Below, piece after piece: positions 1 through 12,600 of a DNA stretch of 64,000 bases. Origin of the DNA: Caenorhabditis elegans. Lineage: Eukaryota > Nematoda > Chromadorea > Rhabditida > Rhabditidae. The translations under genes and the position numbers were made by a program. Positions within the stretch are counted from its first letter, which is position 1. Each line of letters begins with the position of its first letter. A model generated the notes under the pieces. That model had not been told where the DNA came from. It saw only the letters and a program-made list of their open reading frames with translations, and searched no databases. The stretch lies in contig NC_003280.10 of NCBI RefSeq assembly GCF_000002985.6, forward strand, positions 6,630,501-6,694,500, in the 5' to 3' direction.

Positions 1-667
1 AGACAAGCGCAGGTTTTACTGAAGGCGAGTAGGCAGGCATTTTTGTGCCTACAAGGAAGCCTGAACCATTTTCCAAGATTTTTGCATGCACGTTTTGCGT
101 GTGCTTTGAAATTTGTTCCATTAAAGTTCCTAAAAATTGTAGTTTTCTATGATGAACTGTTCCGGAATTACTTCGATTTTTGTCTCCTTACTGACGCGTT
201 TATTAACTGATTGCACAATGCGAGCGTAGGTTATTAAGTCATTTTAATCTGTCATAAGCTCCCTCGATCCATTTTTCCGCAATTTCAGATTATTCTTCAC
301 ATTGGCACTTCCATTTTTACAACTTGACTTATCGTAAAAGTTGCGGTTCCATTTAGAAAAAAGTTATTGTAGTCCTGTATTTACCTACATTCTCCATACA
401 ATACAGCACTTCAACCTCCACAATCATTCTTGAAGTCTGAATCATCGCTCTTGATTTTGATGATAATGATGATAGTTCTAGAATTGCCAGTATTTCACCC
501 GCAAAATGAGAATGATTCAGTGTTGAAAAGGTTTCCTTACTCTGATAAGAAGGAGCATAAAGCCGATTGGGTAGAAGACGATAAGACCTCCTCTTTTTTT
601 TTTCAATTGAAACACTTTTCTATATAACACTTTATTTTCTTTAGAATACTTAGTTTTTTGTTTCGAC
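1..667. other. Upstream region without a supported gene
   Basis: No exon with good splice sites could be joined here. A short palindromic repeat lies at 29-52 (TAGGCAGGCAT followed by GTGCCTA); relatives occur near 12985, 13316 and 14515. The part next to 668 contains a GATA-factor site (listed separately) and is the likely promoter of the vWA gene. An open frame at 430-627 has no homology I recognise. Confidence 0.5.
542..550 (+). promoter_or_regulatory. GATA-factor site (TGATAAGA) of the 668 vWA gene
   Basis: The sequence CTGATAAGA lies with its TGATAA core 125 bp before the ATG at 668. ELT-2/ELT-7 intestinal GATA factors of nematodes bind ACTGATAAGA. The two other TM-anchored vWA/mucin genes in this window carry the same core at 139 and 129 bp before their ATGs. 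The match and spacing are seen; factor binding is inferred. Confidence 0.55.
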
Positions 668-3600
668 ATGACTCAAACTGAAAGCTACGACTTGCAGACT
701 CAAAGAATGGTTGCTGCCCAGCAGAATAATGGGAAGATATTTGGGAGATTCGATCCAATTCACATTGGTCTTGCAGTCATTTCTATCATCTTCCTAATTC
801 TTTCGATCGTCTTTATTATTCTCTTCGCTACAAAACACGGTGAGTTGAACATTTTGAATTCTTTTAAAAAGATTTTAAGATTTCTAGGTTACGTTAGATT
901 TCTAGGTTACATTTATAAGGATTTTAGAACGGTCGGTGTCGATTTATTTTAAACGTTTTAAAGTTAACTTTTTTTAATTGTGAAATTTAAATGTTTTTGT
1001 AATCCACCATATAACTTGACTATAGGGATTTAAAAAAAACTAAGCTAGCATCCGGCTTTTCCAAATTCTGGACGATTCGTATTTATTAACCAGTTTTTTC
1101 CATGTTACTGTGGGTTTTCAAAAATTAAATAAAAAACAGATGCCATTATTTTTATGTACATTATCCAAATAACTAGACACCAGGTTTTAAGAGATTCGCA
1201 AATGGAGTGGAGAATTCAATTCAAAAAATTATTGAAAACTTAAAACATATATTTTTCAAATTTTTTTGAAATATTTCGCAATTCTGAAAAGTTTCGTCAT
1301 ATTCCTGAAAATAATTTAAAAAAATAAGAGACCGTAATACCACCAAATTAATTGTTTTTAGACTCTTCTTCGGGATTCTTGGCAACTGGATTTTCCGATA
1401 GTAACGCAAGTGATGTTTCAAATGATCTCAGAGGCCTTCTGAAAAACAAGTACACTGTGAACTCATTTGCAGCAGATGTTCAGTATGTTACTCATGATCT
1501 CCTCTATTTTGAAAACCAACATTTTCAGAGACAAAACAGTTAGTGCAGTTTTCTCCCTTCGAGACTCTGTTTCTGCAGATGATGTGCAAAAAGTTTTGGC
1601 CGGATCCAAGTTGGTATCTCAAGTGGAAACGACTTGTGAGTTTAATGCCAATAAAATAAGAGATTAGAACATGTTGGAGGTGTGAATATTTTTAGTATGA
1701 TAAGATGGCAAAACTTATGATAAGAAAGTAAATAACTTGGATTGTGGTCGGACTGTGTATATGTTTTATGATCGTCTAGAACGGAATCGAAATGATAATT
1801 TAATTTTAAAAACGATGCAATGATACAATGTTTGGAATGAAAATTTTAGATGGAGACAAAGCTACTGCCGTATGTCGTCGACAACAGACATTTGCTTCAA
1901 CAGTTTCTGCAGCTCCAACAAATCCACCAACTACCGTTACCACTGCAGCTCCTCCAGTTGTCGCGAGATGTAGGCTACTCTAAAGTACTCGATTCAAAAA
2001 ATGAATTTTATTTTTAGATTGTAAAAGCAACCCAATCACCCGTGATATTGTTCTTGTCGTGGATATGGACGATCTGGAAAAGAACAATCACACTGAAAAG
2101 ATGGCCAGTTTAACTGTCATTCGTGATAGTTTGGTGAAGGGAATCACTTTCCCACAGGCCAACATTTTTGTGAAAGCAGTAATTAATAACACTGTCACCG
2201 ATATCTCAAAGAAATTCGCCGACAACGCTGATCAGTTCAAAAATGATTTCAACATTCTTCTGAACACTGCAACTTTCTACAACGCATTGTCTTTCAAATT
2301 TGCTGATGTTTTGGCACAGTCGATTGCAAATTTCAAAACAGGACGTCAATATGTCCCTGGGGCAATTTTTGCAATCACTGACAAACGAATCAGTTCAGCT
2401 GTCGAATCAAATCCTAAAGATATTGGAATATATGTCGGAGTAACCGGAGTTCGTGATAGTTATCTCAAGAGTTATGCTGACGCTCGTGCTGCTGATGAAG
2501 TAATTTCCAAGGAATCTTGGACAGAGCTTGCCAATTCAGATCCATTTGCAACTTTGATCTGCTCATGTAAGTTCAGATAGAAAACCCCACAAAAAGTATT
2601 TAGAATTATTTAAATTCTAGTCTTCAAACTTCCAACGACCCAAATGTCTTCTCAATTGGAATATCTTCGCACTGAACGTGACGCTGTCATTGACACACCA
2701 AAATGTGAAGTTCTTGACATGATTATTGCATTCGACACTTCTGAGTCTCTTTCTAGCCTAATTGTTCCAGTAAGAACCAATATTTGTTCTAGCTTTTGAC
2801 TATTTTTTCCAATTTCAGCAATACGTCGATTTTGCCAAAAAGCTCGTGGCTCAATACAAATACGGAAACGATAACACTCGTGTTGGAATCATCACTTTCA
2901 GGTGTGTTTCATTATTTTTATATCTCAATTATGTTTTAAATGAAATGACTAATTTTAGCAGCGACGTTGTTGAGGTCCGCAAATTGACCGATGGAAACAC
3001 TTTGGATGCTGTGAACGCTGCAATCGATACTGTACATTACACTGGAGGATTGACTAATGTGACGAAAGCTCAGCTTACTGCAAAGAACTTGTTTGACACT
3101 GAATCAAATGCAAATCGGAACAAAGTTTTGTTCATTCTGACTGACGGAGTTCCAACTGTTGATACATACACAGATGAGGTTGCTGCTGGAGACAAGCTGA
3201 AGAGCATCTCAGTTATTTCATTTTTCGTGGGATATAGCAGCTACAGCGATGAAGTTAAAACCGAATTAGGAAAAGTGTCAGAGCCAAAGTATATCTTCGG
3301 AAACATGACTTTCCTTCCAGAAATCACAGCTCAAATTCTCACTACATACCCATGCCCAGTTCCAAGTAAAAATCTTAAATTGTTTTCTTTTAATTCTTTC
3401 TAAAATTTCAGAGTGTGTCACTGCATACTACGCTATTGAAATCTCTGAAGCAACTGACGATTATGTTGTTCAAAATCTTCAGGATATTCTCAACATTGCA
3501 ACCCAAGCATCAACAATGCAAACTGGAACTGAATCTTATCAAATTGTCACTTACAATGATGCTCAGAATACTCAATTCAATCCAAAAGGAGATGCATCAT

Positions 3601-6351
3601 TCGCTTCTTTCAAGGCATTTGTACAAGGTCTTATTGCTGATCCAAAAAGAATCGCAGCTATGCGCAGGGGAATTACTCGTCTTGACTTGGCAATTGATGA
3701 TGTTACAGCTGAAATGAAGGCACAGGCTACCAAGAATATTCGATTCTCTTCAGATATTCTATTCTTTGGACAAGCCAATGATGCCGTCTTGAAACCAGAT
3801 GTTGATACTAACGCTAAATTCCAATTACTTAAAACTGCAGCCGATGCTTTGAAAGCTCAAACTGGAGGGCTCATCTACGTTGTCGATGATTCACGACCTG
3901 CAAATAACTTTGGAAAAGATCTTTGGACGGCTGTAACATTGAATAACAACATCATCCAATACTCACAGAACAACGCGGCTGTTCTTAAAACAAACACCGA
4001 TTACTATGATACTTGGAAGAAGTTATCATGCAATCTTCCAGCATTGGGAACATGCTATGACACACCACTTGATGTAGCTGTGCTAGTTGATCTTCAAAAT
4101 AAGGATTACGATTTCATGAACTACATCACAAAACTTCTCAATCAATTTTCCACTCAAGATGACACCCACTTCTCGATGTTTGCTTATGGTGCATTCAAAA
4201 CTTCAGTAATCTCCGGTTTATCCGTTCATAGTTCTCAAGATATCTCAAACTTCGCTGTTACCTACGAAGACTGGAGAAATGGAACTTATTTCATTACAAC
4301 CACCACACCTGCACCAACAACCACTAACAGTAAGAAAAAGTTTTCGATTTTTGAGAAAAACATTTATTTGCAGAACCGGCAAACTTCTGGAACAATAATC
4401 TCTATACAGTTGATCAAACGATGATGTCAGGGTAAGAATCATTTGCTGTTTGTGTTCTCTTCTGAAACTTCATCTTGTCCTTTGCTGCTTTCTTCCCATT
4501 CATATGGATCAGTCAAGACTTTCGGAGCGTAGAGAACTTTGATGCATTCAATCAGTTTCTCGTAGCAAGGTTCTTTCATTGGATCCATTTCAGAAACCTG
4601 CTTGAAGAAGTCGATAAGAACACTTTTGTCTCCTTGGAACAGCTCTGGATTGATTCCATTTTCAGTCTGAAAGCTCGTAATCTTCCAGGCAAACGGTTTT
4701 GTGTGTCGCTTACCATAACCTCCTTCAGCTGTACAACTTCTTCTGATTTTTCAAGATGTTTCCATGGGAGTTCACCAGCAAGAAGTTCGTAAGCAGTGTA
4801 CATAACTGACACAAGATCATCATACGGTGATTGCTCGCAACGGCGGTGAACTCTGATAGAGACATAGCGAGTCGTTCCACGAAATCCTGCGCGAAGTCTG
4901 GGCTCTCTCCATTCTCCACTTTCCATTTTATATCTTCGTACAAGTCCGAAATCAAGAAGAATCAATGTATGACGACTCTGAAAAATAATGAATAGTTCCC
5001 CATTACTTGGAAGGTTGATTCATACATGAGGAAAAATTCCAAAGCACATGTTTGCTGGCTTCACATCTCTGTGAACATATCCTGTTTCGTGAAGATCCTG
5101 AAGAGCAGCGATAACCTGATGGATGATTCGTCCAACTGAACATTGACTCAACTTCTTGTTCGGACTGCTTTTCTTGATATCTCCAACGTTGATACTCAAG
5201 ATTTGCATAACTAAAAGTTAAATTTTAGAATTTTCATTCTGAAAACTGACTTACTGATAAAGTTGTACTTCTCCGCATGCCCAGATCCATAAATCATCGG
5301 AACATGTGGTTTTCCTTGCATTTTAGCCAAAACATGTTGCTCCAGAATCATTCTCTTCGCCAGTTTTCCTCTTCTCTTCTTCGGTTCCACTTTAATTGCC
5401 ACCTCCTCTCCTCGAACAACATCCAGTGCCAAATATATCTCCCCATATCCACCTTTTCCAATCAATCCCTCAATCAACCATCTCTTCATAAATTTCTCGT
5501 TCAACGGCAAATGTCCTGGCTCTTCTGGATCAATTTTCTTCATTTTCGGCAAGACTTCTTTATTGACAAACATCGTCTTCTCAACGGTTTTTGGATTTAA
5601 TGCCATTGGTGTCGTTGTTACAGGTGTTGGAGCATTATCTTCTTGTTTCGTATCCTTCGACATTATCTTCTTGTGATCTTTTTTGTTAATATTTCGCAAT
5701 TCGAAACAAAACCATGAAATGATTGAAATTATCGAAAATCGGAAAAAGTAGAAAACGCGATAAGAAAATTCAAATAAAAAGAAGAACAAATAAAAATATT
5801 CAAAATGTTCACACGTGTTGAAATTAAACTCCTAAGTACTGTTTTATTTTTTCAGAGTATTCGATACCTTGGGAACTCAATTCGGATGTGGACACTACAG
5901 TGACGATACGGATCGTATATTTGCTCCAAATCTCTTCATTTTCGCATCTGATAACTTTGGAACTTATGATGCTTCAGTATGGACTGATTTCCAAGCTCAA
6001 CTTCGTAACAGATACGGATGCTGGGATTGTGCTGGTACCCCTACATTCTTGTTCATTTCAAGAAACGCCGCGGGACCTCCAGACACACTTGCACTTGGTC
6101 AAACAATTCATCTGACAACTGCTGATTTGGATATTGATGCATCGGATGATACATCAACACAATCAAGCATTAACCAGTTCAATAATCTTTTGAATACCAT
6201 TTGTGTGACTGCACTTCCGAGTAAGTTTTTAATTCTTGAATCCAATGTTAAGCAGTAGGCATTTTGGCCTAATGTGCCTGTCTAAAATGTTTGAGTTTGC
6301 GGAACAGTAGGTCTGTAGTTATATTTAAATTTAGTATGACAATACTGTCCA

Positions 6352-6406
<55 letters not shown>

Positions 6407-6484
6407 CCTTTTTCAATTATATTTAAGCAAAAACATTGATTTTCAGCATGTACAACGTACACATCAACATGCAAGGTTGCCTAA
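668..6484 (+). CDS. Membrane-anchored extracellular protein with multiple vWA modules
   Basis: Twelve exons join in frame (668-839, 1362-1482, 1529-1635, 1850-1969, 2018-2566, 2621-2769, 2819-2901, 2959-3365, 3412-4329, 4374-4431, 5856-6220, 6447-6484), giving 1028 residues. Residues about 1-32 are cytoplasmic. A hydrophobic segment at about 33-54 (HIGLAVISIIFLILSIVF) acts as a signal anchor, leaving the rest outside the cell. A short Thr/Pro linker follows (APTNPPTTVTTAAPP). At least one canonical vWA domain is present, with a MIDAS-type FDTSES motif and the strand LFILTDGVP; further vWA-like stretches lie on both sides (RDIVLVVDMDD, LDVAVLVDL). The C-terminal piece is Cys-rich. The architecture resembles the two mucin/vWA genes at 36-49 kb, so a surface adhesion or glycocalyx role is inferred. 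The tenth intron (4432-5855) holds a kinase gene on the other strand. I recognise no specific gene name. Confidence 0.85.
4363..4368 (-). terminator. Poly(A) signal AATAAA of the nested kinase
   Basis: AATAAA on the minus strand, about 70 nt past the kinase stop codon. If it is used, the kinase 3' UTR would be antisense to the host exon 4374-4431. The signal is visible; its use is inferred. Confidence 0.5.
4439..5663 (-). CDS. TTBK/CK1-family protein kinase, nested in an intron
   Basis: Four exons (5663-5255, 5210-5026, 4977-4714, 4666-4439) join in frame to 361 residues. The glycine loop GKGGYGEIY begins at about residue 69, the lysine of VAIK is 91, the catalytic loop is HRDVKPAN (Asp184) and DFG is at 206-208. 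GTTRYVSI near 231-238 is the activation-segment signature of casein kinase 1 and tau-tubulin kinases. All catalytic residues are present, so an active Ser/Thr kinase is expected. Worms have a large TTBK-like family, many members being expressed in male germline; that is family knowledge, not seen here. The whole coding region lies inside intron 4432-5855 of the opposite-strand vWA gene, and its stop codon is only 7 nt from the host splice donor. Confidence 0.88.
6354..6404. repeat. (AT)n microsatellite
   Basis: About 25 uninterrupted AT units in the last intron of the vWA gene. The length is likely to vary between strains. Confidence 0.95.
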
Positions 6485-6579
6485 ATTTGCATGAGACACA
6501 ACTCACAACCTGAAGAGCTTTAATCTTAAATTTTGTTTTATTTTTTTGTTTTTCTTCTCTGTTGATACATAATCTGAAC

Positions 6580-6585
6580 AATAAA
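6580..6585 (+). terminator. Poly(A) signal AATAAA of the vWA gene
   Basis: AATAAA 95 nt after the stop codon at 6482-6484, in the expected position for 3' end formation. Confidence 0.6.
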
Positions 6586-6783
6586 CATTTTATTACTGAA
6601 GTTGAAAACAAAAAATATTTTAATAGTTTTTTATTTCATTTTTAATCGTTCAAAACGTTGAAATGTAAAAGTAATATGGGTGATTGTAAGAAAAGGGACA
6701 ACATGCTAAATACAGAACAAATAACTTATGCGTATACGGAACAACCGGCATAGTCATTCTTATTTCAACGGAAACAGCAAATT

Positions 6784-6789
6784 TTTATT
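6784..6789 (-). terminator. Poly(A) signal AATAAA of the laminin-G gene
   Basis: TTTATT on the plus strand, i.e. AATAAA on the minus strand, 25 nt beyond the stop codon at 6814-6816. Confidence 0.6.
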
Positions 6790-6813
6790 TATATTCGACT
6801 ACCAGTGAATTGA

Positions 6814-9790
6814 TTAAATTGCACAGTCCTGGATATTGATGGCTGTTTTTGCTTGTTTTGGGTGAGAAATGGTTGTCTGATCGAATCGAAGCGAAATAAT
6901 GCATCCATCAAGTCCCGTAAAGTCCCGACCATCTGGTGATCCGTCTGGTGTAAAATTGTTACCTGAAATTGAAACAATCGGGAACTCATTTGAACTGTTT
7001 GAAGGGAAATATTCAAGATGCCTTGAAGACACCGTTCTGTGCCTCATATCAATGACCAAATATCATAATTAAAAACTCCAACTATATTTAGATATTCTCA
7101 TATTTTCAGTTTTGGTAAAAGGTCCGAAATTTCAAAAAATATGAACATTTTGTAAAACTTCGAGCACTTCTGCATGTTCCAACCATTCAAAAATCGCACA
7201 TTTTTGAATATAAATAAAAATGTTTTTTTAATAAATGTTTTGCGATCAAATTTGCATCATGAAAGATTTTTAATTCCCTTTATTGTTGAAAAATATTGAA
7301 GCTTATTATTTGAAATACAACTTACCAATAAAAATATTTCGATACACATTCAATTGCTCAGCACCTTCTGGAGCAAATCCAGTAATTGGATCCTCTCCAT
7401 TAACTGATAATTTCACCAAATTCCTTTTTCGAATCACTTCTACAGTAATCCATCTTTCATCTTCAATTCGTTTTGGGTGTGTTAATACAATTGTTCCTGA
7501 ACCGAGATTTAATGCAAATCGGACAAATCGATTTGTGTCAATTGATAGTTCAAAGAAGTCATCTTCATGGGTAATATCACCAGCGGAAATTACAATCTGG
7601 CGAACAGTTTGCGTTGTGTTTTGGATTTTGAAGTTGACAGCCATATCGAGACTATCTCCAGTGATGCTGAAAGTAGAATGGTTTTCCGTTGTAATTTAAA
7701 ATAAAGAACTTACTGGCTCATAACAGCTTCATTGTCAAGTTCCAAATAAGATAATCCAGAAAACTTCATTGCAGAAATTTCAGATTCCGAAGTCACTGAA
7801 CATTTTCTTCCGCTCATTGGCCATTCACATTGACACACTGGCATTGAATTGTGTGCAAGACACTTGTTTGGACATCCGAACGTGGAGCAAGGATCTTGGA
7901 AACATTCAGTCACATTCGTGGCATATGTTGACTGCATCAATATGGCTTTTCCATTCAGACGGATCTAGAAAATGTATATGTAATTAAAACTGGTATTCTG
8001 TTTTAAAACCAACCCTCTTGACACATCCTGCAAATCCTTCAATATCCTTAACAACTGATGGAATATCATTATCATCAAGTGATCCAATAAATATATTTCC
8101 AGTTTCTTCAATAATTTCTAATTTTGAAGCATGCAATTCTGACTCCACCCATCCTTGTTTATTAACTTTTAGCAGAACCCCTTTTCCACTTCTCCAGACT
8201 TCCAATTTATGCCAGTGATACAAACTCACAGCGTTCTCTGATCTGAAAATTCCAATTATCAATGTTCTAACATTATTTCTGAAACCTCAAAATAGTTGCA
8301 TCAACTCCAAGACTTGCATAAACTTTGATAAATGAATTCTCAACCGTGACAATCAAAAATTTGGAATCCTCTTTCCAAAAGAAAAGTACACCAGATGGTT
8401 TCTCAGTTTTAAATTGGATTGAGAGTTCCAAATAGCTGAGAATGCTATCAGGAGCCGGAACAATTACATTAGAATTTCCATTAAAATGTGCAACTTTCCA
8501 GGTTATGGAGCTTTTTGTCGACGTACTTGATGGAGCAGGTGTAGTTGTTACATGTTCTGAATAAAATATCTTAGTACGTAAAAAAGATAGAGGCAGATGG
8601 CACTAGAAATCAGAAGGTTGCGTCATGATTGAAAGTTCATTTAATTGATTAAAAAAACGTTAATATATGCCTTATCAATAAGTACGCTGTTAGGCACCAT
8701 GAACGTTAAAATAAAATCCGAAAAAAGTTAAGCTAGAATATCTCTGCTCAATTCCAGGTGTATACTTTTTTTTAATTTATTTTTGGTGTGCTCATTCTAG
8801 GATCTTACTAATTAACATATGGGACCTCATATCCTAGTATTCATAAAACAATGCTCTCATATTTCTCATTCTCATTTTTTGTCATTATTCTTCTTGTTCT
8901 TCTCTTTCCAAAATGTGTCACTCATATCGCGGCGATGCGTGACATTTCGTGTTTGTTATGCATATTTCAAGAAGGTCTCCTCGCCTTTTTCTTCCAAAAA
9001 AATAAACGGGAAAAAGATTAGGCGCTTCATTTTTTTTTGGAAGAGAACAGGGCAGTCACTTTTAAGTTTTATGCAGCAAAAAGTCGTTTGGAGCCAAATG
9101 GAATGAGTGGCGTTAGGAAAAAAGACAATAACGAGAACGAGGGAGTGAAAAAGGCAATTCTGAGAAAAAGGTTAGAAAATTATGGGGCAAAGGAACTGAG
9201 AAAATGTGGCCCGGTTTCCGTCAAAATAGTAAAATAGTCTAGACAAATAAATTCATTTTTTGGAATAGCAGTATTACTTAACAATATAAAAAGGACCTTT
9301 TCAAATAATAATTTTTTTAACGGATAATATCTGGGATTTCTTTCATTTCAGGTAACCCGCGGCTCCTTGTTTTCAGAAATGCGCCGTCACGATAATTTTT
9401 GGTGCAGTTTCTTTAGAGAACCAAGCGTGACGTCAGAGACGTTGCCGGGAGTTTCAGAGGTCAAAAGAGACTTGCAAGTTGCTCTTTTTTTTTTTATAAC
9501 AGTGTGAAGTAGGGCCATATTTTGAAATTTTTGAACTTTTCAGTTCATCGCAATGAATTTTGGAGAAACTAACCTTGCTGAACAATAATTTCTTTGAGAA
9601 TAGGATGTCCCAATGGAAGACTCGTTGGGGATTGAGTTGACATATGCACTGTAATTGATGTCTTGTTATTCTTTACAATTTCAGATAACTGATCAGCGAG
9701 CATTTGCTCAATGAACATCCCATAGTAGTCGAATGGCATCGATATGCCTACACGCACCCCATATAACAAGAGTAGGCACGGTAGAATCAT
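6814..9790 (-). CDS. Laminin-G/EGF protein, short form from an internal start
   Basis: An alternative first exon (9790-9574) encodes its own signal peptide (MILPCLLLLYGVRVGIS) and ends GTTCAGCAAG before a strong GTTAGT donor. It ends with one base of a split codon, the phase needed by the shared exon at 8556. The result is 485 residues with LamG-EGF-LamG and without the N-terminal EGF and first LamG. The long form reaches the same exon from 10244, also in phase 1. The two starts therefore look like alternative promoters of one gene; two independent genes cannot share these five downstream exons. Confidence 0.7.
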
Positions 9791-12600
9791 AATGAAGTGA
9801 GAAGGAATGAGCACAGCGAGGAACTTTCGTGTGCTCCTGCTCTGCTCACGCTCACAGCTTCAAAATGCCGCCGACGGCCCCGCCCATTTTGGATTTGAGC
9901 AGGCGGCATTAGAAGAAATTCGAAGAAAAAAGAAACGCACTTTTGAGTGTTTTGGTTTGGAATTTGGTTGCGGTGTTCCAAAAAAAAGTCAAAAATCTCT
10001 AGAGAAATGGTTTCCTAAACTCACACAACTTCCGCTAAAATCTTAAAAAGCTAACAAGTTACAGGAATAAACGAAATAATGTTTTCTTAAAAGCACGAAC
10101 ATTTCCAAGAAAAAGTGTGATTTTTCACTCAAACAATCTTTTGGTCTTACCACACGCGAAACTTTTCATCTAGCGCATTCACAACTTTCGATAATTTTTA
10201 AAAGAATTCGCAGTGGTGGATTTATTTCATAACGCTCACTTACTTCCCGGAGTCTCTAGGATTTTCGGAATTCCTCTTTGTGTGAGATCGAACATTTCAA
10301 TTTGAATAATGTCATCACTTTCTTCATTATCGTTTTCCTTGTCTCCTGTCATCACTTTTATAATCTTCCTTTTCTTCTTCTCCAACTTTGGTTCCTCTTC
10401 TCCACAATAATCTATAATTTCAACGTTTTTAAATGAAAAATTTCAGATTTTTTTACAATTGACAGATGAATCTAAGGCTTTATTGATGGTTTCATTGGTG
10501 TTTAGAAGTACTTCTCCGTTGACGACAAGCTGTAAGAAAAACATTTATTGGATTGTCCACTTGCAAAACATTTCCGTCAAGATAAACGAATTTCTCTTGT
10601 TTTTCAAGCTTACGCACCAATCGAACACATCCTCGAAATCCTTCAAAAGCTCCTGTCTTTTGCTGGAGGAATTCAATGTTGTGGGGAGCAGCGCCAAGGA
10701 ACACGCCTTCGTCCATTGTGATCCCTTTGTAATTCTGAATTCAAATATTGGGATTTTGTGAGGTTAAGAAGTTGAATACAAACCTTAAATTCATCAGCGT
10801 GATCAACTAATTTGTGACCACCATCAACAATTATTTCAGTCAAATCACAATTTTTCCTCCACACGTTGATCTCATGCCATTCTCCGATTGCGAATTTTCC
10901 ATGATACATGTCTTCAATTGTACCTTCTCCACAGTCATGTCTGAATAAAATTTGAAATTAATTTCGTAAAGTTTTATCAAAGAGAAGATCTTTTATTTTT
11001 TTTCTTTTTCATAATACTGACAATAATTTCGCTAAAATTGTGAACTACATGTGCTTTCGATGTATTTTTTAAAACAATTTCTCTTTGTTATCAAGTTACT
11101 CAAATACCAAAAATACATACCTCATGATAACATTTGGTCCATCTAGAGTAATTGATAGGAAATCATCACCCATCAATTCTCCAGCAAAGAAAATAATTCC
11201 ATCTTTATGCTCATCAAGTCTGAAATGCCAATCGTTTTTTGAAAAGTATTTATAAAAGCGCTTACTTGAATTGAATAGTGATATTTGTCTCTAAATATGT
11301 ATCATCTTTGATTGCAAACTCTGCATAATTCGATCCTTTAAAAGCCAATGGTTTAGGTGAATTTGTGATCTTCTTCTTATTTTCAATGGTCAGTTTTCTG
11401 ATAGGAAATGTGCTGGTTTCCAGCTTTCTCGTCCTTTTCTTTGTTATTTCCTTCTTCTCTTCAGAGTATTGTACATCTGTATCAACTCTACATGATAATC
11501 CATCATCCTGTAGTACGTGCCCTTCCCAACAAGAACATTCATATGTTTCTGGAGAGAGTGCTTCACACAGTTGCTCACAGAGCACGTGTTCTGCCGCGCA
11601 TGACCCTAAAAAAAGTGATTGTGGTGACTGAGTGAGTCAGTTGTTCTTTGCTTTATTGTTCAGCCATAAAAAGTTAATGAGATGATCTTGAACTATCTTT
11701 TGGTTGTTCCACGTCATAAAAATTTAATGTATTTAGGCCTTGGTGAACATGCATTCAATTTTGTGCGGATTCTCTGATACCTGTTCCCCTTTCTCTGAAT
11801 TCGTCCAGCTATCTAATAAGATATTAGTAGTTTCCATTTCTTATTCTCGCCAGATGACATTCTATGTTCAATAATTTGTTTGGCATGTAACCCACCACGA
11901 AAATTAATTAGATTCAAGTGTTGACTACGGCAACCCCCTACTGAGAAATGAGAGCAGAATGTACTCTTTTCTTGCAACAATAGGACATCCGTATTCGTTT
12001 TTTTGCACTTGTCGACGCAACATACAAAACAGAAAATTATTCCCCGAGTAATTTCTTTTGTGCTCTTTTCTCCAAGAAAGTATGAGCCTCAGGAACTTCT
12101 TTTTCGCAACAATTTTGCCGCCCTCAGATAATCCTCTTTTTGGTTGCGTAAATAGTATTCAAAAGTAGCGAGTAAGAAAGCAAGTAAATCTTCTAGCAAA
12201 ACCCCTCGACACTCATCAATTTTCTGTGCGGGCGCCAAGTGTCACAACTATAATTTGGAAGAAAAGAAGTGATGGGAATCGCCTTCGTTCTGCTTCGTTA
12301 CCGTACCCAATCAGCCACAGAACGGCTAAAATAATGTGATGATTAGAGGAGACATAGAGAAATAAACTAATTGAATCACAAGTTGAAAGTGAGAGGGATA
12401 ATTGAAGATGAAGAGACGGCAAACAACGTGGGAACGTGAACGAGGCAAATGGAAACGAATTGCTCGCATTTTGAACAAGGAATTTCTAACACCCTAATGT
12501 GATATCTACCTCAAGACCCTCATTTGTTACCTTGAAAGACGTTTGTGCTCCCAGCAATGGTCACCAGACACAATGATAAAACGGCTTGTAACGGCCGCAT
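6814..12600 (-). CDS. Secreted laminin-G/EGF protein, long form
   Basis: Twelve exons (12600-12531, 11605-11266, 11219-11121, 10940-10784, 10734-10618, 10529-10457, 10411-10244, 8556-8286, 8242-8014, 7964-7714, 7666-7326, 6962-6814) give 754 residues. Order: signal peptide (MRPLQAVLSLCLVTIAGS); an EGF module (CAAEHVLCEQLCEALSP, then CSCWEGHVL); a first LamG domain ending GFRGCVRLLVVNGEV; a charged linker (EEEPKLEKKKRK); a second LamG (ending GFAGCVKRIRLNGK); a second EGF (CSTFGCPNKC to GRKC); and a third LamG ending GLDGCIISLRFD. No transmembrane segment follows, so it is probably secreted to the extracellular matrix. The neurexin-like LamG-EGF-LamG order suggests a cell-surface or matrix ligand. 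An in-frame ATG farther 5' (near 12703) or a trans-splice site just before 12600 could move the start. The donor at 10617 (GTGCGT) is weak. Confidence 0.8.
8557..9573. other. 1-kb intron of the laminin-G gene
   Basis: Intron shared by both forms just before their common exons. Poly-purine and poly-pyrimidine runs are visible, but no exon that can be joined. An open frame at 8819-9237 (+) is low complexity. Confidence 0.5.

Noticed and set aside
9791..9814. Start of the short LamG form at 9814
   Set aside because: The codon there is GTG; the first ATG in the frame is at 9790 and begins a good signal peptide.
9807..10046. Plus-strand frame overlapping the short-form LamG first exon
   Set aside because: Antisense to a well-supported exon and its upstream DNA, with no homology.
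10443..10457. Stop of a separate EGF-LamG gene at 10443
   Set aside because: Reading through 10457 gives TGA, but a GTAAAA donor at 10456 joins a well-formed exon at 10411 in frame and leads to the exons shared with the short form.
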